Below, one piece after another: positions 15,920 to 25,271 of a DNA stretch of 41,280 nucleotides. The notes beneath the pieces were generated by a model. The model was not told where the DNA came from and did not search any database. It worked only from the letters and a program-made list of their open reading frames with translations. Both the position numbers and the translations under genes were made by a program. This DNA is from Bacteroidota bacterium. Its GTDB lineage: Bacteria; Bacteroidota; Bacteroidia; JAIBAJ01. The stretch lies in contig CANJNG010000018.1 of NCBI GenBank assembly GCA_947475205.1, forward strand, positions 1 through 41,280, given 5' to 3'. The first letter of the stretch is position 1. Every line of letters begins with the position of its first letter.

Positions 15920-16737
15920 CTTGAAAAAGTTAAAAACTGTTTAATGCGGTTTAATTGGTAGCGTCTCGTATAACTTCTCATTTCGGGTGGATACATCTGC
16001 TCTGCCCCCGACAAATAACCTAAAATCAATCTATAGCCTTGTTTGGGTGTGATTTTAATGCAGGCTCTGGCAGCTCTTAAAAGCACATATATAAATAAAC
16101 TTCCATTTTCTCTCATTCCTATGCCATACCGCTTCCAATCTACTCCGTGCATTGGAGGACGGTCTGTACTCATCCCAGCGTTATATATGGTTTTGGTGTC
16201 AAATCCTTTAGCGTTTGCATAAACTACCGGATAGCTTTCCCAAGAGTAATAGTTATTTGGCAACTTACAGCCAACTAATTTCCAAAACGAAAGTCGGATT
16301 ATTCTTCCCGACCCCCTAACGGCTCTTGGGTTGGTGTAATATCCGTCCAATATACCTGAACACATTGCCAAGTTTGGATTCTTCTCCATTTCACTTAACA
16401 GGATAGACAAATAATCTTTCTGGAAAGCAGTATCGCTGCCTATTACCATAAGATAAGTATAATTGTCTTTAAGATTTTCGGTGATATAATTAAATCCTGC
16501 ATTGTGCGTGTCGGCCAACTCTGGCTTTCCTAGTGCAGAATATCCACGGTCTTTTAGTCTGCAAACATGGCAACCTGCACCTTCCGCAATTTCAGCCGTT
16601 TTATCTTTCGAACCATCATCTACCACAACTATATATGGCTCAACCTTTGAAAACTCGCACATTTCCTTTATACTTTGAATGGTTTTCAATAATCGCTTTT
16701 CTTCATTTTTGGCAGGTATAACGATTGGGAGAATCAT
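15916..16737 (-). CDS. Family 2 glycosyltransferase
   Basis: The 273-residue GT-A enzyme opens with ILPIVIPAKNEEKRLLKTIQSI. It has VVVDDGSKDKTAEIA (about 37-51) and a DxD-like IGSDTAF (about 98-104), where the nucleotide-sugar and metal bind. There are no obvious membrane helices. An open frame reaches 40 codons further upstream, but a TACTTTTG box at 16799-16806 puts the transcription start downstream of that point, and homology begins at this Met; I therefore use ATG 16737. It is the first gene of the glycan operon and is coupled to the DUF354 gene by a 4-bp overlap. The substrate is unknown. Confidence 0.88.
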   Translation of the reverse strand: MILPIVIPAKNEEKRLLKTIQSIKEMCEFSKVEPYIVVVDDGSKDKTAEIAEGAGCHVCRLKDRGYSALGKPELADTHNAGFNYITENLKDNYTYLMVIGSDTAFQKDYLSILLSEMEKNPNLAMCSGILDGYYTNPRAVRGSGRIIRLSFWKLVGCKLPNNYYSWESYPVVYANAKGFDTKTIYNAGMSTDRPPMHGVDWKRYGIGMRENGSLFIYVLLRAARACIKITPKQGYRLILGYLSGAEQMYPPEMRSYTRRYQLNRIKQFLTFSR

Positions 16738-16762
16738 TGAGATTGTAAGATGTTTGATAAGT

Positions 16763-16777
16763 CTGTTTAATAAACAG
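16763..16777. other. Short palindrome in the leader of the glycan operon
   Basis: CTGTTTA and TAAACAG are perfect inverted arms around one central base. They lie between the TACTTTTG box and the GT2 start, so the palindrome is in the predicted 5' untranslated leader. It could be an operator or a leader hairpin. Confidence 0.3.
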
Positions 16778-16798
16778 CTAAAAGGTAATAAATATGGG

Positions 16799-16806
16799 CA
16801 AAAGTA
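16799..16806 (-). promoter_or_regulatory. -7 box TACTTTTG of the polysaccharide operon
   Basis: An exact TAnnTTTG match on the minus strand, 61 bp before ATG 16737. It decides the GT2 start. Confidence 0.5.
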
Positions 16807-16857
16807 GAAATTAATTAGAATTAATCTAATCTCCGCTTCAATTTCGATGGTTGGCAA

Positions 16858-16887
16858 TTTGAACTGATGCTAATCAGAGTAGTTTTG
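16858..16887 (+). promoter_or_regulatory. Consensus Bacteroidota promoter of the WD40 gene
   Basis: TTTG (16858-16861), an 18-bp spacer and TAGTTTTG (16880-16887) match both the -33 and -7 elements. The ATG is at 16912. This is the best promoter match in the window. Confidence 0.65.
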
Positions 16888-16911
16888 CCACCGCTCAACT
16901 CTTGAATATAA

Positions 16912-17814
16912 ATGATTCAAATAAAACAAATTCATCGCTTTACAGGACATAGTGGGGCTATATATTGTTTGTCAGAAGCAGAAGGCGAGAGTTTAATTCT
17001 TAGCGGCAGCAGCGACCAATTTGTTGCCGGTTGGAATTTGAAAACGCTACAACCTGATAAGTTTGCAATTAAGCTACAGGCTACTATATATAGAATTTTA
17101 TATGTTCCAGAACGAAATCTCTTGCTAATTGGAAATGCCAATGGTGAAATTCATTGCATAGATTTAGAAAGCAAACAGGAAATCAAAAACCTGAAAGTGT
17201 TCAATTCGGGAGTTTTTGATTTGAAGTATCAGGACAATCAATTTTTTGCCGCCTCTGCTGAAGGGCTTATCGCTTTTGGAAATTTAGACACATTGGAAAT
17301 TGAAAAACTTGTAAAGGTTTCTGATTCAAAAGTTCGTCAATTGGATGTTTCTCCAATTAACAACCTTTTAGCTGCTGCCTGTGGAGATGGTTTTGTCAGG
17401 ATATTTGATGTGCAGAAAAGGGTATTGATTCAGGAATTCTTAGCCCATAATCTTTCTGCTAATGCCGTGAAGTTTAAAAAAAACGGAAAACTTTTAACCG
17501 GAGGGCGAGATGCATATTTAAAGCAATGGGATACAAGCAATAATTTCTCTTTAGAAAAATCTATCCCCGCCCATAACTATGCCATTTATAGTATAGCCCT
17601 ACAAACAAACGGAAACCTGATTGCTACAGCCAGCAGGGATAAAACAGTAAAAATTTGGGACGAAAACCTGAATGTGCTTTACCGTTTAGATAAAGCGGGT
17701 TTTGATGGACACCTTAATTCTGCAAATACCCTTTTATGGCACAAACCAACTGGCTATTTAATTTCAGCCAGCGATGACCGCAGTATTATTGTGTGGGAGG
17801 TTACAGCGAAATAG
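16912..17814 (+). CDS. WD40-repeat beta-propeller protein
   Basis: The 300-residue protein consists of about seven WD40-like repeats, enough for one seven-bladed propeller. Clear blade ends are GSSDQFVAGWNL (about 32-43), GGRDAYLKQWD (about 198-208), ASRDKTVKIWD (about 241-251) and ASDDRSIIVWEV (about 286-297). There is no signal peptide or membrane segment, so it is cytoplasmic. WD40 propellers act as interaction platforms; no catalytic residues are visible and the partner is unknown. It is transcribed divergently from the glycan operon from its own promoter and converges with the next gene, with only 5 bp between them. Confidence 0.92.
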   Translation: MIQIKQIHRFTGHSGAIYCLSEAEGESLILSGSSDQFVAGWNLKTLQPDKFAIKLQATIYRILYVPERNLLLIGNANGEIHCIDLESKQEIKNLKVFNSGVFDLKYQDNQFFAASAEGLIAFGNLDTLEIEKLVKVSDSKVRQLDVSPINNLLAAACGDGFVRIFDVQKRVLIQEFLAHNLSANAVKFKKNGKLLTGGRDAYLKQWDTSNNFSLEKSIPAHNYAIYSIALQTNGNLIATASRDKTVKIWDENLNVLYRLDKAGFDGHLNSANTLLWHKPTGYLISASDDRSIIVWEVTAK

Positions 17815-17819
17815 CCATA

Positions 17820-18620
17820 TTAAGGTATAATTATCTTTCGGCTACAAACCCCATCAGCATTTACTGTCTTTATTATTAAGGGTTGAGAAGGAAATTTTGA
17901 TTCTGCATTAAAATGCACAAAATCGGGTTGCGAACCCTCATAGAGCGACTGTCCAATTAAATTTAGCACTTCCACCTTAGTGTCTGACATTCTGGCTGTA
18001 AACACTTTCTTCCAATACGAATCGGAGCAATTCTGTGCATTTTGTGCTTCATCCTTTATTCCTACCGTTACAGTATCATAACACATATTTATATAAAATC
18101 TACCCCATATAGAATCAGTATGATGGCCCAAAAAAGTATACGTCTGATTAACAGAATCAAAAGGCACTGTGATTCCAGTCAGGCTATCAACTAAGTTTAT
18201 GAAAACGTGTATAGAATCAAACCCAGTAATATAATCCACATTAAGTGTGTAAGTCGTATCTATTGGCAACATAAAACCTAATGGAATAAAATCACAAGCA
18301 ACAAAAGGGTATCCATAACCATTCTGAGCCAATTTAACCCATCCGCCTGTGGGGTTAGGTACAAGGGTCATTATGTTAGGGGCTATTTCACTAGGCGTAG
18401 ATGCATTTTGAGAATCGAAGGTGTTAGCGTCATAACCGTCTGTAGCTGAATGATGAACATAGAGCAGGGTTTGACAAGCATGAAGGCTATCGTCCACCGA
18501 ACTGGTGTATGATATACTGAAATAAGCATAAGCCTCAGGTGGTATTTGCCCAAAAACCTTTGATACTGATGCAGTAAACAACAATGCCAAAATGGGAATT
18601 ATTTTAAACATTGATTTCAT
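17820..18620 (-). CDS. Secreted protein with a degenerate T9SS-type C-terminal domain
   Basis: The 266-residue protein starts at ATG 18620 (an ATG at 18611 is also possible) and has a signal peptide cut near KVFGQ. A longer frame reaches 18683 but begins upstream of the TATTTTTG box at 18653-18660, so it was rejected. The mature part is beta-rich (AYFSISYTSSVDDSLHACQ, TYTLNVDYITGF) with several Cys, and has no recognised domain. The last 60 residues (KVEVLNLIGQSLYEG ... PLIIKTVNADGVCSRKIIIP) follow the T9SS type A sorting pattern, though the usual NP start motif is lost. The function is unknown. Confidence 0.7.
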   Translation of the reverse strand: MKSMFKIIPILALLFTASVSKVFGQIPPEAYAYFSISYTSSVDDSLHACQTLLYVHHSATDGYDANTFDSQNASTPSEIAPNIMTLVPNPTGGWVKLAQNGYGYPFVACDFIPLGFMLPIDTTYTLNVDYITGFDSIHVFINLVDSLTGITVPFDSVNQTYTFLGHHTDSIWGRFYINMCYDTVTVGIKDEAQNAQNCSDSYWKKVFTARMSDTKVEVLNLIGQSLYEGSQPDFVHFNAESKFPSQPLIIKTVNADGVCSRKIIIP

Positions 18621-18652
18621 ATAAGGATGCAATATTGGCAGGAAATAATCTT

Positions 18653-18660
18653 CAAAAATA
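18653..18660 (-). promoter_or_regulatory. -7 box TATTTTTG for the secreted protein
   Basis: An exact TAnnTTTG match on the minus strand, 32 bp before ATG 18620. It lies inside the longer open frame and so argues for the shorter start. Confidence 0.5.
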
Positions 18661-18724
18661 AACCTTTTTTCATAAACTTGCACGGGGAACAGTATTTGAT
18701 TAACAAAAAAAAGTAAAAATCACG

Positions 18725-19405
18725 ATGCCTTTTTTCTTTATCCTCTTTATCGGGCTTATGCTTTTAAGCTGGTATGTTAGTTCCCAATTGCAAAGCAAAT
18801 TTGAACAATACTCTAAAATCTCTCTTCGAAATGGAATGAGCGGAGCCGAAATTGCTAAAAAAATGCTGGCTGACCAAGGAATTTTCGATGTTTCAATTAC
18901 TTCTACCGAAGGCACATTAACCGACCATTACAATCCGGCAACGAAAACGGTGAACCTAAGCCACGACGTATGTTATGGAAGGAATGTTGCCGCCGCAGCT
19001 GTTGCCGCCCACGAATGCGGACATGCAGTTCAGCACGCAAAATCCTATTCGTTTTTGCAAGTACGTAGCTCATTAGTGCCCTTTGTAAGTGCTACTTCCC
19101 GCTATATGCAATGGATTTTATTAGCAGGGATTCTCACTATCAGCATTTTCCCGGCTATACTAGGCGTTGGTGTGTTTTTGTTCGCACTCACCACCCTTTT
19201 TAGTTTTATTACCTTACCGGTAGAATATGATGCTTCAAATCGAGCCTTGGCTTGGCTTGAAAAATCAACTATTGTAAACAGTTCCGAACACGAAATGGCA
19301 GCCGATGCTCTAAATTGGGCGGCTCGAACGTATGTGGTAGCCGCCATATCTTCATTAGCTACATTGATTCATTACTTGATGATATTTTTGAGAAACAGAC
19401 GTTAG
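18725..19405 (+). CDS. Membrane zinc metallopeptidase, YugP family
   Basis: The 226-residue protein has an N-terminal membrane helix (about 2-20), then AAEIAKKML- and SHDVCYGRNVAAAAVAAHECGHA-type family blocks. The zinc motif is HECGH (about 96-100), a form of HExxH. Two more membrane helices follow (about 125-165), and then YDASNRALAWLEKS with the SSEHEMAADALNWAARTYVVAA block, which provides the third ligand region, and a final helix. The length fits the family (about 225-230). No substrate is known for the YugP group. It has its own upstream region and is followed about 100 bp later by pyrG. Confidence 0.93.
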   Translation: MPFFFILFIGLMLLSWYVSSQLQSKFEQYSKISLRNGMSGAEIAKKMLADQGIFDVSITSTEGTLTDHYNPATKTVNLSHDVCYGRNVAAAAVAAHECGHAVQHAKSYSFLQVRSSLVPFVSATSRYMQWILLAGILTISIFPAILGVGVFLFALTTLFSFITLPVEYDASNRALAWLEKSTIVNSSEHEMAADALNWAARTYVVAAISSLATLIHYLMIFLRNRR

Positions 19406-19471
19406 ATATTTTATCGGGGAACGATTGTTAATTCATTTTTTGATTTTCTCGCCCTAAAATTTTATTTCCTT

Positions 19472-19479
19472 TAAGTTTG
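19472..19479 (+). promoter_or_regulatory. -7 box TAAGTTTG of pyrG
   Basis: An exact TAnnTTTG match, 26 bp before ATG 19506. Confidence 0.5.
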
Positions 19480-19487
19480 TCGGCTGA

Positions 19488-21107
<1,620 letters not shown>

Positions 21108-21202
21108 ATTATATTTACTTTATTGTATATACAGCAAGGTTTTCGGTGTTATTTTAGTAAGAATTGTTAAGTATTGGACACTCCCAATTCCGATAGTTGA
21201 AA

Positions 21203-21210
21203 TATGTTTG
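21203..21210 (+). promoter_or_regulatory. -7 box TATGTTTG of the lipoprotein gene
   Basis: An exact TAnnTTTG match, 27 bp before ATG 21238, with a TTG at 21174-21176 (spacer 26, longer than usual). It separates this gene from pyrG. Confidence 0.5.
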
Positions 21211-21237
21211 CATTCTAACAAACAAAAATCAATTTTT

Positions 21238-22011
21238 ATGAAAAGCACAAATTACCTATTATTTACTGCACTTGCCGCCACGGTAGCGGTTATTTCTTGC
21301 AAAAAGGAAGAAGAAACTCCAGTTGTAACACCGCCATCTGTTAATGCCAACAATCCTTCCACTCCGACTACTCCTGCTGACGGAAAAGGTTTTTTTGCTG
21401 CTGTTAAAACCCTTACTTATCAAGAATTACCTGGCACGGGATTGCCTCCGGTTGAAATTACAATAGGGATTGCCGCAGGAGGTGCTTGGGAAACACAAGG
21501 CACTTTTGTAGATGCCGGCATAGTGAAATGTGATGGTAACACGCTAAAAAAGCAAACTAATTCTTCGTATCTAAATGAGATTGGAGCATCAAATACCACC
21601 GGAATAGAATTCAGCGATGGCGTAAATTGGGATGTAAGCGGAGCGGGAAGTTTGGGGGCGTTTACTACAACCGATAATCAATCATGGCCAAGTAATCCTC
21701 AAATTTCTTTATCAAATACTACTATTAGCCATAGTAGTGCATTTACATTCACCCTTACCAACACTATCACAGGTGCTGACTCAGTATTGTTTACTGTAGC
21801 CGGAGGAAGTGGAAACGCCACTTTGCAGAAAACAGTTGCAGGGGCTAATTCAGGCAGTGTAGCATTTAGTGCATCAGAAATGAATACAGTTGTTACTGGT
21901 GCTGGAATTATTCAGGTAGCTGCCTATAATATCGACGACAAAGTTGTAGGGGGTCGTAAAATATACTTCATTAAAGAAGCTGTAAATACCAAATCGGTAA
22001 CTTTTAACTAA
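21238..22011 (+). CDS. Surface or periplasmic lipoprotein of unknown function
   Basis: The 257-residue protein starts with a lipoprotein signal ending in VISC (lipidated Cys20). A charged KKEEE stretch and a Pro/Thr linker (about 27-45) follow, and the rest is Gly/Ser/Thr-rich, strand-forming sequence with low charge. The KKEEE after the Cys resembles the acidic surface-export signals described in some Bacteroidota lipoproteins. The frame is open 54 codons further upstream, but that part overlaps pyrG and precedes the TATGTTTG box, so ATG 21238 is used. No known domain was recognised. A very strong terminator follows 19 bp after the stop. Confidence 0.82.
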   Translation: MKSTNYLLFTALAATVAVISCKKEEETPVVTPPSVNANNPSTPTTPADGKGFFAAVKTLTYQELPGTGLPPVEITIGIAAGGAWETQGTFVDAGIVKCDGNTLKKQTNSSYLNEIGASNTTGIEFSDGVNWDVSGAGSLGAFTTTDNQSWPSNPQISLSNTTISHSSAFTFTLTNTITGADSVLFTVAGGSGNATLQKTVAGANSGSVAFSASEMNTVVTGAGIIQVAAYNIDDKVVGGRKIYFIKEAVNTKSVTFN

Positions 22012-22030
22012 GGTTTTAAGCCTTACTAAT

Positions 22031-22080
22031 AAAGGTTTGTACTTGCATTGATTTAATGCAAGTACAAACCTTTTCTTTTT
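22031..22080 (+). terminator. Very strong intrinsic terminator after the lipoprotein gene
   Basis: A perfect 19-bp stem (22031-22049 with 22055-22073) with loop GATTT, then TTTTCTTTTT. Confidence 0.95.
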
Positions 22081-22172
22081 CAGATGTTTAGGATGCAATT
22101 GAAAAAACGAAGGGAAAGGATGAAAAATAATTTTGCATTAATAATTATACTACTTTCGCACTCCAAAATTAT

Positions 22173-22245
<73 letters not shown>

Positions 22246-22250
22246 CGAAG

Positions 22251-22284
22251 AAAAGCCCTGAGAAATCGGGGCTTTTTTGTTTTA
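22251..22284 (+). terminator. Intrinsic terminator after tRNA-fMet
   Basis: AAAAGCCC (22251-22258) pairs with GGGCTTTT (22269-22276), followed by TTGTTTT. Confidence 0.88.
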
Positions 22285-22377
22285 TTTGAAATAATAACAG
22301 GTTTATTTACTTGCCTTTTGTCAGTTTGAAGGAAGCAATTGCTGTTGTTTAAATGAGATACTATGTATTGATTTGAA

Positions 22378-22385
22378 TACTTTTG
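22378..22385 (+). promoter_or_regulatory. -7 box TACTTTTG upstream of the wbqC-like gene
   Basis: An exact TAnnTTTG match that includes the TTG codon at 22383, which would otherwise be a possible start. This points to the GTG at 22398 as the true start. Confidence 0.5.
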
Positions 22386-22397
22386 CCTAATAATCTC

Positions 22398-22985
22398 GTG
22401 AAAGTCGTTTTGCCGCTCTATTGTTTCCCTCCCATAGAATATCTGCTATTCCTTAATAAGGCTGAAAAGGTGGTGATTTGTACAGGGGAACATTTTGTAA
22501 AACAAACATACCGAAGTCGCTACGAAATTGCTACTTCAAATGGCAAACTACGACTTTCTGTTCCGATTTCGGGAAGTAAAAACCATCGCTCAGTTTATGA
22601 AATGGAACTGGATTATCGTGAAAACTGGCAAACAATTCATTGGAAATCGCTGATTTCGGCTTACCGTCATTCACCGTTTTTTGAACATTATGAAGGCTCT
22701 TTAAAAAAAATGATTTACTCGGGAGAAACAAATTTGGTAACCTTCAATTTGGCAGCCTTGAAGTTTTTAGAAAAGGGATTTAAAACCAATTTTAACTTCA
22801 CTATAGAAAAAGAGTTTAAAGCCGTTTACGAAGGTTATTCAGACTTACGTAATTATGACTTTTCGGGAGAAATGCTTGGCGAAACACCTGCATATACTCA
22901 ACCCTTTTCAGACAAAACAGGCTTTATTCCCAATTTGAGTGGTTTAGATTTGCTGTTTTGTAAAGGACCTGGAAGCTTAGGGTAG
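22398..22985 (+). CDS. WbqC-like family protein
   Basis: The 195-residue protein belongs to the WbqC-like family, found in polysaccharide and other loci and of unproven function. Visible family blocks are the N-terminal VVLPLYCFPPIEYLLFL, HFVKQTYRSRYEIATSNGKLRLSVPI (about 36-61) and the NWQTIHWKSLISAYRHSPFFEHYE core (about 80-103). The best start is GTG 22398 (MKVVLPLY). A TTG five codons earlier lies within the TACTTTTG promoter box and would not be transcribed. It is downstream of the tRNA terminator and convergent with the alpha-galactosidase gene. Confidence 0.85.
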   Translation: MKVVLPLYCFPPIEYLLFLNKAEKVVICTGEHFVKQTYRSRYEIATSNGKLRLSVPISGSKNHRSVYEMELDYRENWQTIHWKSLISAYRHSPFFEHYEGSLKKMIYSGETNLVTFNLAALKFLEKGFKTNFNFTIEKEFKAVYEGYSDLRNYDFSGEMLGETPAYTQPFSDKTGFIPNLSGLDLLFCKGPGSLG

Positions 22986-23032
22986 TAACAGAAAAGGCAA
23001 GCTATTTTCGTCATTTCGAGTTCTATTATTCT

Positions 23033-25033
23033 TCACACTTCCACCATTCCAAACCTTTCCCCTCCGGCTTCTAATACAGGAATTTTCACGCCATTTACAA
23101 GCAGGAAATCTTCCTTTCCGCCACCGATGTAAATAGTGCCTTTAGCTGCATTGTTTTTATGCAGCTTGTAATTTATGGTTGAGCCGTTTATGGCCCAATC
23201 CTCTACCTCGCAACCGGGGAAAATATGCAGTGTACTTCCAATGAAATAGCCAGGTTTAATTCTAATTTTCAGGAATATCCGAGTTTGAAACGCACCCAAT
23301 TCAATCTTTCCCGATTCGTGTTTCACAATAGTATCGTCTTCAAAATAAAGGCCGGGTTCTAAGTCGGTTTGAATAGCTTTTTTGGAGAAATTGCTGAATC
23401 CAACATACTCTTTACTAGGAATACTAAACTGAAACACAAATAGCGGATAACGGTTCTTCACTTCCTGAATTTCTTTGGTTCGATGAGGAAAAGCTTTACG
23501 GTAAAGATTCAAGGTTTGGGAATCATAACGGCTGATGTCGTCGGATGTAAAAACCAATCCGCCGAAAAGATGGTTGATTATGAAAAGTGTTTTTCGCTGT
23601 TTGGGGCTGAGTTGATTTTTTTGCTCACGAAGAATAAACACATCGGGGTCGTTGAAAAACACTTTTCCATTCTGATGGCGGCGGGCAATAGAATTGTTGA
23701 GCGTACTTTCGGTGCTAATCCGCTCCCGAATGTGGAGGTTTTTCATCCATTTGGTTTCCCAATTCAGACTGATGTCATTACCAATACGGCAATAATCTAC
23801 TTTCCCGAAAGCAGGCCCTAGTGGAACACCACATCCTAAAACAAATTTATCGCCACACAATTCACGCAGCAAATCCATTGCTTCGCACATTACCTGCCCC
23901 CGGCTTTTGTTGCCTTTTGGGGTAAGAGCTGGGGCAAACAGGAAATCGAGTTTTACCATATCGAAACCCCAATCGTAAAGAACGGTATCGAAAACCTTTT
24001 TTAGGTACGCTTTTACTTCAGGGTTGTAAAAATCTAAGGCATAATACCAGCCTCCCCATAATGGGTTATAACCGGCTTGCTGCGGATGTTCGCCATCGGG
24101 ATTAAAAATCCAATCGGGGTGTTCCCCAAAAATAAAGGAATCTTTCACACAAACCAAAGGTGCGAGCCAAAGTCCGGCCTTGAATCCCTTTAAGTGAATA
24201 GCCTCAGCAATGGCCTTCATACCATCCGGAAATTTGGAATTTGTATTTAACCAATCTCCGGTGGCTTTTTGGTAGCCATCGTCGATTTGAAATACATCAA
24301 TCGGAATGTTTTGTGTATGAAAATGTTCTAAGTTCTGATAGATAATTTCGGGAGTTATGTGGCCATAATGCAAGTACCAACTCGTCCAGCCCGTGATGGG
24401 TTCTCTTCTTCGGGAAAGAATTTCCCAGCTTCGCCAGTAATGCTCAAACACCCGTTCTTCTCTATCGGTGGAAGCAAATAAATCGATGAGCAAAGCAGGT
24501 TCGGAATATTCCAATGTGGCAATATCTTTTATCACCCTAAACCTGTTTTGCGACACTTCGTGCTGAAAAATGGTATAACCGCAACGTTCGTTAAGCGAAC
24601 CGTAAAATATTAATGTGTTAGTTTCTCCTTTTATATAGGTGTAGGTAAAGCCATGCAAATCACCCTTCCTTTCAGAATAAGGATAGAAGGTATAATCTCC
24701 ACTTTTGCTGGTCATTTCGTGCAGAAAGGCCGAAATGTTCTCCATCTTTTCCCAGGTCGAAAACTCCCGGCTATCAGTCCAGCTTTGGTAGCCGTTGCAA
24801 AATATTTTTTCCGTAACGGCATATTTGTGGCTAAACTCCAATTCAAACTTCATCACCTTTATCTTCTGCTTGGGGTAAAGCATCATCTTTAGCAGCCCGG
24901 CAGTTATTAAAACCGTTTTTTCGCTGCGTATTTCGAGGTCTTCGTTTATAATTCCACCGGTGGGTTCAAAAACTAATTCTTTTTCACCGGCAGAAGTTTT
25001 ATAAATTATGCGGGCAAGGGTGTTGAGATGCAT
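23033..25033 (-). CDS. Alpha-galactosidase, glycoside hydrolase family 36
   Basis: The 666-residue enzyme has the GH36 layout: an N-terminal beta-sandwich (1 to about 205, with FCNGYQSWTDSREF), a TIM barrel (about 210-530) and a C-terminal beta domain. Active-site blocks are FQIDDGYQ (248-255), VKLDFLFA with the nucleophile Asp363, and CRIGNDISLNW with the likely acid/base Asp420. GH36 enzymes cleave alpha-1,6-galactosides such as melibiose and raffinose. There is no signal peptide, so it is probably cytoplasmic and would need an importer that is not in this window. It is a single gene with a TATGTTTG box about 60 bp upstream. Related clan members (alpha-N-acetylgalactosaminidase) cannot be excluded. 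Confidence 0.92.
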   Translation of the reverse strand: MHLNTLARIIYKTSAGEKELVFEPTGGIINEDLEIRSEKTVLITAGLLKMMLYPKQKIKVMKFELEFSHKYAVTEKIFCNGYQSWTDSREFSTWEKMENISAFLHEMTSKSGDYTFYPYSERKGDLHGFTYTYIKGETNTLIFYGSLNERCGYTIFQHEVSQNRFRVIKDIATLEYSEPALLIDLFASTDREERVFEHYWRSWEILSRRREPITGWTSWYLHYGHITPEIIYQNLEHFHTQNIPIDVFQIDDGYQKATGDWLNTNSKFPDGMKAIAEAIHLKGFKAGLWLAPLVCVKDSFIFGEHPDWIFNPDGEHPQQAGYNPLWGGWYYALDFYNPEVKAYLKKVFDTVLYDWGFDMVKLDFLFAPALTPKGNKSRGQVMCEAMDLLRELCGDKFVLGCGVPLGPAFGKVDYCRIGNDISLNWETKWMKNLHIRERISTESTLNNSIARRHQNGKVFFNDPDVFILREQKNQLSPKQRKTLFIINHLFGGLVFTSDDISRYDSQTLNLYRKAFPHRTKEIQEVKNRYPLFVFQFSIPSKEYVGFSNFSKKAIQTDLEPGLYFEDDTIVKHESGKIELGAFQTRIFLKIRIKPGYFIGSTLHIFPGCEVEDWAINGSTINYKLHKNNAAKGTIYIGGGKEDFLLVNGVKIPVLEAGGERFGMVEV

Positions 25034-25090
25034 TGGAGGGGATTAAGACTGTCGATTTAAAAGAAAACTTGTAAACGGGTATTGAGGAGG

Positions 25091-25098
25091 CAAACATA
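25091..25098 (-). promoter_or_regulatory. -7 box TATGTTTG of the alpha-galactosidase gene
   Basis: An exact TAnnTTTG match on the minus strand, 57 bp before ATG 25033. Confidence 0.45.
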
Positions 25099-25190
25099 CA
25101 ATTTAGCTTTACATTCGCAGCTTTGCAATTTCTCAATAATGTCAATTTGAACTTTTGTAGTAAATGCTTATAGAGTAACTATTTGAGGCC

Positions 25191-25252
25191 AAACTTTGAA
25201 AAAGTTTTGGCTAATGTGAGCCGAGGCAATATCTGGATGTCGGAATCGACAT
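25191..25252. other. Two hairpins downstream of the T9SS cargo gene
   Basis: The gene-free stretch 25034-25271 holds an imperfect hairpin near 25191-25216 (GGCCAAACTTT with AAGTTTTGGC) and a perfect 6-bp hairpin ATGTCG/CGACAT (25237-25242 with 25247-25252). Neither has a T-run on the minus strand, so they are weak terminator candidates for the gene ending at 25272. Confidence 0.3.
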
Positions 25253-25271
25253 TATAGCTATGCATTCAGCA

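Noticed and set aside
16912-17814. Secreted or membrane role for the WD40 protein
   Set aside because: No signal peptide, lipobox or hydrophobic helix was found.
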